This document shows positions 12,135 through 22,399 of a stretch of DNA of 64,000 bases, one piece after another. Made by a program: the position numbers and the translations under genes. This stretch comes from Patiria miniata (taxonomy: Eukaryota > Echinodermata > Asteroidea > Valvatida > Asterinidae). Below the pieces are notes generated by a model. The model was not told the origin of the DNA. It searched no databases and saw only the letters and a program-made list of their open reading frames with translations. Where the stretch lies: contig NW_024037064.1 of the NCBI RefSeq assembly GCF_015706575.1, forward strand, positions 7,541,606 to 7,605,605. The letters are read 5' to 3'. The first letter of the stretch is position 1. Each line of letters opens with the position of its first letter.

Positions 12135-12682
12135 GGGTTCTACTAAAGCGCGTCAACAAGCGTCAACAATCCTCAACGGTCGTCAACGAGCGTCAACAAA
12201 TTTTGTACATGCTTTTGAACATTAAAAGTAGCTTAATATGGTAGAAAAAGTAATAAAAAATATCTTCTGCATATCAATTAAAGTTCAAATTATTCAAAAA
12301 CTTGTTGTTTTTTTTAACGCGAAATGTACGACGAATTTGTCGATTAGTGTCGGCCGCCATCTTGTTTGGATGGCGCTGTACACTTCGCGCATGCGTAGTA
12401 TGGCTCTGTACACCTCACGCATGCGTAGTAGGGCTAAGCTTCACATAAACAAGATGGCGGCCAACTTAACTCCTAATCGACAAATTCATCGTACATTTCG
12501 CGTTAAAAAAACAAGTTTTTAAATAATTTTAACTTTAATTGATATACAGAAAATGTTCTTTGTTGCTTTTTTCTACCATATATTTAATGTTCAAAAGCAT
12601 GTACAAAATTTGTTGATGCTCGTTGACGACCGTTGAGAGTTGTGACGTTTGTTGACGATGTTGACGCGCTTTAGTAGGACCG
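12135..12682. mobile_element. 548-bp foldback element with YY1- and NRF1-like core
   Basis: Arms of about 230 bp are inverted copies (CTACTAAAGCGCGTCAAC ... GTTGACGCGCTTTAGTAG), with an 8-bp direct repeat TGCGTGTG outside (12127-12134 and 12683-12690). The centre has two 30-bp tandem units with GCATGCGTAG. Inverted GCCGCCATCTT (12353-12363) and AAGATGGCGGC (12451-12461) flank it. It lies between the divergent TOM70 and NACHT genes. Confidence 0.75.
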
Positions 12683-13057
12683 TGCGTGTGCGTGCGGACC
12701 ACCGGTCACCATGATCAAACTATAAAGACTAGACGTAGACATGCATGTGACGTGAGGATGAAAGTTGGAACTCCTACTCCTAGAAAGCTCAGCAAGAAAG
12801 GGAAAGTTTGGCATCAGTTACGTCAGTGAAAACTTCCAGAGGCAGAAGGTTTTCTATGATTTGATAGTAAGATCTTCAGTAACTCGGGGACCCAAATTAT
12901 CGCCTCTTTGACTTTATTTTTTTAACTTTAGTCTTTAGTGAATTTCGTAAAGACGGCGAGTATACTTCTAACATCTAAAGCAAAAAAACCCCTACAAACT
13001 AAGCCTAAATCATGTGAAAATCAAAATTTGGCAAAGTGCGACACGTTTTTGTACATG

Positions 13058-13127
13058 TGGATGTGTGGCCTATGTTTACGGAGGCAGTCCAGCATTGTCC
13101 AGTAAAATAGGCCACATTATGGGGCTA
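13058..13127 (+). repeat. Solo terminus of the Mutator-like family
   Basis: Shares GTGTGGCCTATGTTTACGG, AGGCAGTCCAG and CCACATTATGGGGCTA with the right terminal repeat of the element at 23609-24779, with a small internal insertion. Confidence 0.65.
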
Positions 13128-13192
13128 ATGCCAAATGGCAATGCATGACATGTTATGTACATGATGTAGGGCCTGGCATGCATAGGCTAATC

Positions 13193-13321
13193 AGAAAGTG
13201 CTGCCTTTTTCAGATGTCTAATTTTTGTGAAATTTTATGTTGAAATTTTGATACGCAAACGTGTGCAAATGAATCTGGTAATTTCACGAGAAGTAGACAT
13301 CTGAAAAAGGCAGCACTTTCT
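13193..13321. mobile_element. 129-bp hairpin MITE 75 bases upstream of the NACHT-gene start
   Basis: Perfect-looking 27-bp inverted ends (AGAAAGTGCTGCCTTTTTCA / TGAAAAAGGCAGCACTTTCT) around an AT-rich loop. It falls in the 5' UTR or core promoter of the gene starting at 13397. Confidence 0.7.
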
Positions 13322-13396
13322 TCACAGGATTATGCGGGGTTGAACTACCGAAGCTGTCTGTAACTAAACTGTGCCCACGTACATCACCAGCGCTAA

Positions 13397-16300
13397 ATGG
13401 CAGAACCACCGGCTAAGAGAGCCCGAAGACAAAATGAGACACAAACTAACCCTGGTCCAAGCACAGCTGCAACCCAACAACTACCGGCTGATGGAGTGAG
13501 GGATGATCAAAAAACGACTCAGTCTGGCAGCGGACATCCTTCCCAGCAGGAACCAACGCCACAACCAACGCAACAACTACAGCCAAGACCGCTGTCATCA
13601 CATGGTAAATTTTACTTACTATCTGGATGAAAATGAATTTTCCCATTCAATTCCGAGAACTCCCCTCGCATTCGCGTACACGATGATTCATTTGAATGGC
13701 AAAGCAGAGACGAGGGGAGCTCTCAGGATTGATTAGGAAATGTCACTTTTCATCAAGATCGTTAGTAAACCTTACTTCGATCTTAATCCTCAATCTCCAC
13801 TTTAAGTACTTGTATCTGAGGTGGGTTACCTGATCATTTTGTGGCTGTTTTGAGGGTGAATATGAAGTTTTTGTTGAGTCATTAGTTATGTGTCACACGG
13901 TGGCTGCCATTTTGCTTGGACACTAATTCTAGATCATGTCCAAATGCTAAAATGTGTATTGTTCATCAGGTTAGTTGCTCAGCACTCATCAGGTTAGTTG
14001 TTCAGCACCTTCTTTGGATTTTGAGCACTTTTGTTGCTTCAAAGTTCAAACGAACATAATACACAAATTACAAATGATGGACTGTACCTTCAACAGCGGG
14101 CATCCCCCAACACAGTCATTGTCACGCAGTGAAGACCGGATCCTCACACTGTTATTCCCTAATTATTGAATTGAATTAAATTGAAGGATATTTTAATTCT
14201 TGCTTTTAATTGTAGATTACCCACAACAAAGTGGAGCCAGCATAGGAAGCATCGGCACAGTCAGCGGTAGCCAGAACCCTGTCATTGTTGGTTCAAGTGG
14301 AGTTAATATCACTTACAACTCGCCGTTGGAAGGACCAGGTAAATATAATCTTAGTCAATACGATGAAGTATTTTGATATCTTAAATCAAGTGTTAATGTA
14401 TGGGGGGGGGGGGGCGGGCAGGGGAAGGATGGTGTACTGTTTTAGCATATATTATATGTTGAAAATAGTTCCATGACTTATTTAGCTATTCTTGTAGTTC
14501 TCGAGATGTAGAACTTTAACATATATATGCACCTTAATAGGGGAAGAGATCAACAGGATTTTTCAAAGTAAATTTTCTTTGGTTATTCGTTGTTGGGTCA
14601 CTACATGCCAGTAAGCCAATGAGCTTCTCAAAAATGTTTTTACTGACCGAATAATGGGTGCCTAATTGAACAGAAAACCCCTAAACTGAACAGTGTCTTC
14701 CTGAAATGACAAATTCATATAATAGGGATGTCAAATAGTTTTCATACATTTAAGGGAGTAGAAAGTTGCACAAATTGTGTGCCTAAGAAATAAGAAAAAA
14801 TCACCACATAGACCCTTTAAAAACGAAATCTGGATACGTAAATTTAATTCTCAGGCAAAATTTCTCAGTGTACATTTTACTGCATGTAATTGGAAACTTC
14901 AACCAATCGAATATGTTACGGAATACAGGTAAAACAAATAAACCTGTTTACAGAAGAAAAATAATAGGTTAAAAACTGGGCATGCAGATTGTTCGGTTTT
15001 GATGAATTGCAGCTTGAAAGCATTGTTATGAATCATGTTCATGTATACTTAAAGGGAAAATACAACATTTGCAAACATCCAAAAAAAAAACTACCAAATC
15101 ATTTTGAAATACCTTGCTGGACTGTTAGTGAATGATAGTGTAAAGCATCCTGTAAAATCATGGTACCTAGCATACTGTCATTTTCAAGAAAAGTGGTATT
15201 TTTGTATCAATTTCCAACGCTGACCGACCAGCGTTGGAAAAAAACTGGCTTTTTTCAAATACTGGCCCCTGTTGGCCATCGCACTTGTTTGCAATTGATT
15301 ACACACCTATGAACGGGTACAAGCCAGCTAGACTGGTTCCCTGACCTTACAATTCCCCAATATATGTAAACTGCTCTGTTTCTTCTTAAATGGAGTCAGA
15401 GAACCAGACTACAGGAAAATGATTGTTTTTCTTGGTTTTCATAGCATTTTCGAACCCAAAACCTCAAAAAAGTCAGTGTAACTATATTTGCTATATATTT
15501 CCAACCCCCCAATTCCATTCATTTCTGAAAATTACAGCAAAAGCAAATGAGGTATATTCCCTTTAAAAAATAGTTTATTCATACTAATTTTATGATTTCT
15601 TTTAGAAATCACCAGTCTCCAGGGGCCAGGTACCTTTGAGGATTTGCAACATGAAATTATTGACAACTACAAGCAAACTGCAACGACTATTCCTGCACAC
15701 CCTATACTGGAGACACGTTATGTAGAAATTGATAAATTCTTTATTCCGCTCCATCTACAAAAGAACATTCCAGACAAAACAAAATCAGTGAGGTCGGTGA
15801 GATTACCAGAAGGAAAAATATTCTTGGATGAAGCACTATATGACATTCTCAATTCCTTGGATGATTTGTTCAATCAGGAAAAAGTTAAAGAAATCAAGAT
15901 TCTTCTTGTTGGCGGGGCCGGGACGGGTAAATCAACCCTGTTAGTGAAAGTTGCAAACTCTTGCATCACACTTAGATCAAAACCCCTTCTTGGTAGATTT
16001 GATCTTGTGCTTTGGATAAAGTTGAGACAAATGCAGCAATCTAGCTGTGTCTTGGATGCCATATTTGACCAAATTCTAGCACAAAACACCAAACTGAGGA
16101 GACAAGAAGTGAAAGGGTTCATTGATGATCATGAATCAGGCATTGCTTTGCTGTTGGACGGAGTAGATGAAATTCCGTCTCATGTTTTGCAATCTAAGGA
16201 GGGCGTGTACAGGGTTCAGGATATCTTACACAACAGAGTCCTTACCAAAAGTTTTGTGTTGGTCACTACCCGACCACACATGGTGGATTATGTATTGGGG

Positions 16301-17869
16301 GGTCACCCAAATTACGCTCGGGTTGAAACATCAGGTTTCACACCACGAGACAGAGATCAGTACATCAGATTAAACCATCCTGATGATGCTGACATGGGAG
16401 AGGCGTTGGTTTCATATCTGGAAGACAATGCAAATCTGCAGGAAATATCTGTAGTTCCAGTCATTTCCCAGATGCTGTGCATTGTTTGGAAGAATCAAAA
16501 GTCCTTGCCAATGAGAATTACTGAGCTGTACAAAGAGTTTGCAGTGGCTCTTTTCAAGCGCCGCAATACAGAAATGAGTGATAAACAGTTAATGTCTAAC
16601 ATGATGTCCATCATTGATGGCTTGGGGCGTGTTGCATTGCAAGGGTTATTAGACTCTAGAGGGGAAAGACTCATGTTTGATGAAACTGAATTTCAGAATT
16701 GTCAGTCTTGCTTAGCTGAGGGTTGTCGTGTGGGTTTCGTTCAACGTGAAACGTTCACAATTGGTCTGGATGTAAAAGTGCTGGTCACTTTCCCCCACAA
16801 GTCCATCCAAGAATACTTCGCAGCATGTCACCTGGTGCGATTGCTTGACGGTTTTTTTTTTGGCAAAACAAAATTCTGTCGCCAGTTGAAGCGGATTGGA
16901 ACCCATAATGTTCATGAAATGGAATACCTGCTGAGATTTTGTTGCGGTAGATCAGGAAAGGCTGCTGGCCTCATTCTGAGTCACATAAAAAAGATGCAAG
17001 GTGACGAGAGCAAACTGCAGAGATTGGCTCGGCTGCTGTTGTTGGAGTCTGGTTCAGAAGAGTTGGCTACCAAACTTGTCAGACCAACTGAGGTAGACTG
17101 TGAGAGTAACGAAGACCTGAAATCACTCAGCTACTACTTACAGCATGTCACTCCACCACTTGAAGGTACATTTTTTCACATGTATGTAAGAAAGCAGGAG
17201 CTTACCTTTCTCAGGGGAATTCTTCTGAGTGACAGCATGGAGTCAGCTGGGCTGATAGTGGTTCACTACTACTTGTCTGAGCAGGAGGAGGAGGAGCTTA
17301 GCCTCATTGCGGAAACACTTGGTGGGGTGGATGAACAGTGCCGTGCTCAATTAAACATTACGGTTTTCATTTTGGCAAAGTCATGGTTTGACGTGGGGCG
17401 TGTATCACACAGCTTTTTCTGCATGCATGAACAAATAGACGGGCTTGGTTTGGTTATGCACCAACGATCCCCGGATGAAGTTGTTGATCTATTGAAGGCA
17501 CTGGAAGGATGCAGGTTGGATATGTTCGCACTGTATGGCACCAACCTGCATGCACAGGTGCGACATGTCAGCCACATACTGTCATCCCTTACAGTCTTGC
17601 AGCTCGATGCATGCAGGTTGGTAGATGATGACGTGAAGGACCTGATAAGCATCCTTCCTGCTGGGCATGGTTTACAAGGGCTTAACCTTGATGGCAATGC
17701 ATTCAGTTTGGATGCAGTGAGGGCTCTCACCCATCATCTCCAAGGTCTTCCTAAGTTATATTACTTGTCACTTCTTAACATCGGCCTCGATCCTGAGCTC
17801 GTCAGACAAGTTGTCAGTCAAGACCTCCCTCACCTGACGGAAACACAAGAGGGAAAATTCCAAGCCTAA
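13397..17869 (+). CDS. NACHT-domain NLR-like protein, 3 exons, 864 aa
   Basis: Probable cytosolic innate-immune or cell-death NTPase of the NLR type. Exons are 13397-13604, 14216-14338 and 15606-17869 (TAA), with consistent phase-1 junctions. Residues 1-69 are low complexity, rich in Q, P, S and T, and begin with the basic cluster PPAKRARRQ, which could be a nuclear signal. Exon 2 (about 70-110) encodes a Gly/Ser/Val stretch containing NPVIVGSSGVNITYN. Exon 3 carries the NACHT module: Walker A GGAGTGKS (about 213-220), Walker B LLLDGVDE (about 292-299) and a sensor-like TTRP (about 331-334), followed by helical domains. The last 100 residues contain at least two leucine-rich repeat units (LTVLQLDACRLVDDD; LQGLNLDGNAFSLDA). 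No death, CARD or pyrin domain is visible. The single large NACHT exon is typical of expanded invertebrate NLR families. The last exon might have alternative 3' splicing to 20736. The ligand is unknown. Confidence 0.93.
13975..14095 (+). mobile_element. Fragment of the second TTAA MITE family in NACHT-gene intron 1
   Basis: Shares GTTCAGCACC, GCACTTTTGTTGCTTC and CAAATGATGGACTGTACCTT with the right half of the element at 3049-3536. The left half is missing. Confidence 0.55.
15053..15562 (-). mobile_element. TTAA-flanked (Kolobok-type) MITE, copy 2, in NACHT-gene intron 2
   Basis: 510 bp, reverse-oriented relative to 381-891 and similar over its whole length by eye, flanked by TTAA (15049-15052, 15563-15566). 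It ends about 40 bases before the acceptor of the NACHT exon (15605). Confidence 0.8.
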
Positions 17870-19565
17870 ATAATCTCCCACCAAGTCATAACTCTCACTC
17901 TGTTCCTTATGAATGCACCACGCTCACGAGCAAGTAGCATGTATGATGGGTCATTTTATGTGAAGTCAATGCTCTGCAACCCCCTCCCCCCCCCCCCCCT
18001 AAAAAAGAATCAGTTAAAAAAACAACAACAACAACAATTAATAACAACAACAACTTTATTTTCAGATGACAGTAAGGGGCTTGATAATGAATGAAAAAGT
18101 AAACAAAACAGTTTCCATACAAATAGAGTATTCGGAATCCTCTTACATTATGAATACGAATATACCCAGCATAGTTCTTCATTCTACTGAACCTCCATCC
18201 CCCAAAAATTCAATCCATCAATTGATCATTCAATCAATGTGAAAAGTCTATCAACATTTCCTGTACAAAATGATTCATTGAATTCTTCAAACATAATAGC
18301 ACTGTACTAAGCATTCTGGGTGTCCCTTGAAAGTGATATTAAATTGACCTTGTATCTTGGGTGACCTCTGAATACTATTATAAATCTACAATCTAATCGT
18401 CAATTAAACAGGAGAATCCACCTCTCCTTTCCATTTATTTTGAGAAAATATCTTGTTTCGCATCATCTTAGGTAAAAGTTGTGTGAGATGTCTTCAACTT
18501 TTGTGACAAAGGCCTCCTCCTACCCTGTTATCCGATCAATGTAGTAATATGGCATTCAAACAAACTAATGTGACCACACGCAAACGGCTGCACGACACCC
18601 TTCCATAGACCAGTGCTGTGCAAAACTTAGTATACAGAATAATACTCCAATCCTCGGGTACTTTTGGATTGTTTTGCATTTGCCTTATGTACAAATTCGG
18701 AAAATTCTTGCAACTTCATGCCTTTCAAACAGACGTTTCTTTTGAGCGTTTGTGCTTCATTCTTTATCAAATCGTTTGTGTAAATTAATGTAAATTACGC
18801 ATAAAATGGCAAAAATTATGATTCCAGTTTGCTAACTTTTGTATAGATCTTTAACCTTGACTGTTTATGTAATATACCTTTAAAGTGGTTCCGTTGTGTA
18901 AGGACAGTATAACGTGGATTTCGTTTACTATTCAACTGTAGGCCTATGTGCATATTGAGAGTTACTAAACCAGTGTTCATACTGTCAAACAATTCATGTA
19001 TAATATATATACATGTAGAATGTTGCATTGCCAAATGACGCATTTTTGTCAGAGGACAGTCATGTTTGCTCATTCAGGACCAATCATTGCAATTGTTGTG
19101 TACGCGAAAAGGTTTCTGGTTTCTGATTATGTTGAAATAGGTACAAGTGGACAATTTGCTTGTTTTTATCATTGCAAGCCTCTTCAAAGCATTAATTGAC
19201 ACTAGATTCGTTTGTTCCAAGTATGATAAATTTTCTCGTACCAAAAATGACATTTTTGTTTCTAACAGTTTTGATATTTTGCAGTTGCCCAGGTGATAGC
19301 AGTCGTTTATAACATGCCCAAATGCAACCATTCAATTTGGTAAAAGTCGTTCTGCAGGAGAGAAAAAGTATACTTTGAATCAACGTTTTGATTTATTCAC
19401 ATTGGAAATGTAAACTGAATGTTAATAATGTTTAACTGTTGTTGCTGGCATGACACATGAAAGAAGATTTTGATTAAAATGAGATTTACACACTGTAACT
19501 GCAAAGCCGAACTGATTGCAATTTTAAATGATGGGGATTTTTGTACTCATTAATTTACACATTTC

Positions 19566-19951
19566 AAGGGATATGGGATGGGATCATTTGCATTTATCCC
19601 AAAAGTAACCTACCAAATTATAATCAAAAAGCTCACTTGGATTAAAGATCGTACTGGTACTAAACACCCCGTGAAATTATTCCGTCTGGCTTGCTGTCAT
19701 TAAGAAGAAATCAAGAAATTTAGGTGATTTCCAATGATAAGTCAATTGACTGATTTTTGAAATAAGAGTTCTATGGACGAAATCGCATTTATTGATCAAA
19801 AGTTTGTGCATGGATATTTCACTCTTTTCTTAAAAAGTGTAATATCCAAAGCCTCAACATGTTAGGTTGAGAGTATTCTTCTGTGGGACAGTGATGATAT
19901 TACATGTATTGGAAACAAACAAATTGCATGAAATACAAATGTTCCTATGCC
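19566..19951 (+). mobile_element. Diverged copy of the second TTAA MITE family
   Basis: Shares GTACTAAACACCCCGTGAAA and the internal GCTGTCATTAAGAAGAAATC with the copy at 3049-3536. The left TTAA is mutated; the right end reads CCTTTAA. Confidence 0.5.
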
Positions 19952-20156
19952 TTTAAGCCATGGTTTACAAACTATCATCATTGTGATTTTTTATCTTGTG
20001 ATCATTAATGTGCAACTCTGTAAGATAAGGTCATCACTCGGGCACGGACTCCAAGTCAGGATAATCTGCTGACTTCTGGATAGTTTGGTTTCAGTCATAA
20101 AAATAAACCACAAGGGAGAACTGACTCGGTGCATTATAATAACGTGAAAGTTGAAC

Positions 20157-20254
20157 AAAGAAATTGACTGGAGCTGGTTTGACCCTGTGACCTCCGGATT
20201 CCTGTTTCGGTACGGTAATCCGGAACGGTCATCCTGCTACAGTCAATTTCTTTA
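20157..20254. repeat. 98-bp imperfect hairpin
   Basis: Ends AAAGAAATTGACTG / CAGTCAATTTCTTT, with an inner TCCGGATT/AATCCGGA pair. Confidence 0.55.
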
Positions 20255-20303
20255 TTTAACTTAAAAATAAGATTTGAAGGTTTGCATGGTGGAAAGATAC
20301 TTA

Positions 20304-20575
20304 GACAAGATAAGTTCGCGGTAGCACCTTGTGAATAAATCAGTCAACTTGCATCCTTCTCAGCTTCACCGGTTTCGAGCTTCACCAGTTTGCATCCTTC
20401 TCACGCCTCACCGCACCCATCCTTATAACATCTCATCATCGTTGGAATCCCTCATTCTCCTGACGACGGGCAGAGCATAGTGTTCGAAACGTTAAGTCCC
20501 TCCGGTTCTTTTCAGAACCACACATACTCACAAAAGAGATTTATTCACAAGGCGCTACCGCAAACTTATCTTGTC
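20304..20575. mobile_element. 272-bp element with 38-bp inverted ends, Penelope-LTR-like core
   Basis: Ends GACAAGATAAGTTCGCGGTA / TACCGCAAACTTATCTTGTC. Inside, CTGACGA (20460-20466) and CGAAACGTT (about 20485-20493) followed by AAGTC recall the degenerate hammerhead core carried in Penelope-like LTRs. Confidence 0.5.
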
Positions 20576-20735
20576 TTAACTTGAAAATAAAAATTAAATA
20601 TCTGATATTTGCACCGTTTGGCGGAAGTAAGTTTATTTGTTAACTATGAGTAGAGATATGTTGGAATTTGTAAGTCATTTGTATTATTTGTTATTGGTGC
20701 AGAAACATGTCTGATCTCTTCTTTTGTTTTTCCAG

Positions 20736-20814
20736 ATATTTTGGGGAAAGTTTAAGACGTCCGGGATTATTATTTGACATTGTGTACTTTGTATGATTAT
20801 TATCGTGTAATAAA
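20736..20814 (+). other. Possible 3' terminal exon with poly(A) signal
   Basis: The acceptor TTTTGTTTTTCCAG at 20722-20735 is followed by about 75 bases and an AATAAA at 20809-20814. It lies 2.9 kb downstream of the NACHT gene stop codon on the same strand. It could be an alternative or untranslated last exon of that gene, or belong to an unseen gene. Confidence 0.3.
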
Positions 20815-22399
20815 TCATTGCATGCAATGACTTGAGTCAATCAAGGAGAAATCTTTGAGGTTAGATGATTGTTGTGTTATGCCTCCATTCCTCCCTCAGT
20901 GATGGACCAATCTCCCGCCTCTGAATTCTACAGCTGGGTCACCACTTGGGTTTTGTAATCAGGCATGCTGGCTTCATAATGAGGATATCAAAAGAAATTC
21001 CTTTAAAAATATATCAACCCAATCACAAATTTACTTCATGCAATTAAAAAAAATGATTAGACAGCTAAATCACTGATGGATCCAGAAGCATTTATTGTTG
21101 GGGGATTAAGAAAGGGGTCACCGACAGGCCAGTTGTTGCCAATTCTTTATGTGGAGGGGCGGGGCTAGATTGCATTTTATGGGAGGGGTGCAGTGTTTCC
21201 TTTCTGTTCTTTCTTTGTATTATAAAGTGGCAACGGGGATGAATAGACCACAATGTCGTATTAAAAACAGTCGTCTTCACTTGTTCCCTGGTGGAATTAT
21301 CTTAAAAGGCATTTCTGGTGGCCCCCACTTCGGTCTGCAAGAAGACAGCTTCTTTGATTAATTCAAGACAACTTCAAATAAGTTGAAGTTGTCTTGAATG
21401 AATCATTGTTTCATTACATTGTTTTGTTGTGGACCTGCTGAGTTTTGCTGTTGTGGGCTTAGTGACACCGCGGTGACTCTTATTTGAAAACAAAAAGCCT
21501 TTTAAAATATTTTCTAGCAGCAAATGGTCAACACCGAAAAAATGGAACATGTAAACAACAAATACCCCCCCCCCTCATCCCTTTCATGAATTAACTATAC
21601 TTGCTGTCTAGACCCCGCTACCAAAAAAACCCTCCACTTTAAAAGAACAGAAATGCGCATTTTGTTTGACCTCCCTTCCATATTCCCTAAAAATATATTT
21701 TTGTAAAGTTTAATATCTTACTCTATTATTATGGGTTGGAGGGGTTATCCGAGGACAAGTTTATTTTGGCCGCACTAATCGAAAGCCCGCCCTCTATGGC
21801 TGAATGTATTAAATAGATGAATATTAGATATTAAATATATATTGAATAGAGAAAATATTATTACAATACAGTAATATAGAAATCGCGGCACTCTAGAAAT
21901 TTCTAAGTGGGCGTCGCGGGGGGAAGGGGGTGCAGTTATCACGTGATGAAAGAAAAGACACTGGCACCTGTAAATTTGCATATACATTCCGCAAAGTCCC
22001 GGCTATACCAAATTAATGGAGGGGTGAACCATCCATGAATAAGGGAACTTAGTTCAAAATATAACAAAACAAAGCAAACTATTTTTCAGACGATCTTTTC
22101 TTAGATACATGTCTCCAATATTGTTTTATAAAAATTGTGAGAATTTTAAAAGATGATAAACAAAAATTGTGAATTAGAAGGAAAAAACCGACTTTTACCC
22201 CCAAGCTAAAAGAAACTGAAACTACCCCACAACAAATGCCGGGTAATTTTCAGCGAAATGGAAGGCGCGGCGCCGCACAAATAACTGGTTCGCGTCTCCC
22301 AATGCCTTTGAAATGATTGCAATAGTACAGGGACCAGGGATTTGTTCACAAACCAGTCTCACGTGGTTCGTTGCGCGTTCGTAAATTGGCGGGGCACGT
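20815..22399. other. Intergenic, no gene seen
   Basis: Unique AT-rich sequence. The final 180 bases (22220-22399) become CpG-rich (GGCGCGGCGCCGC) and contain a CACGTGG box, consistent with a promoter for the exon starting at 22400. Confidence 0.4.

Larger units (their letters stand above)
17870..20300. other. NACHT gene 3' flank, no gene seen
   Basis: Holds a C run and (CAA)n at about 17982-18055, AT-rich unique sequence and the MITE at 19566-19951. No canonical poly(A) signal was noted close to the stop codon. Confidence 0.45.

Noticed and set aside
20460..20498. Functional hammerhead ribozyme
   Set aside because: The CUGANGA core and stem II are separated by extra bases and the 10.1/11.1 pair is wrong in the direct reading; kept only as a relic-level finding.
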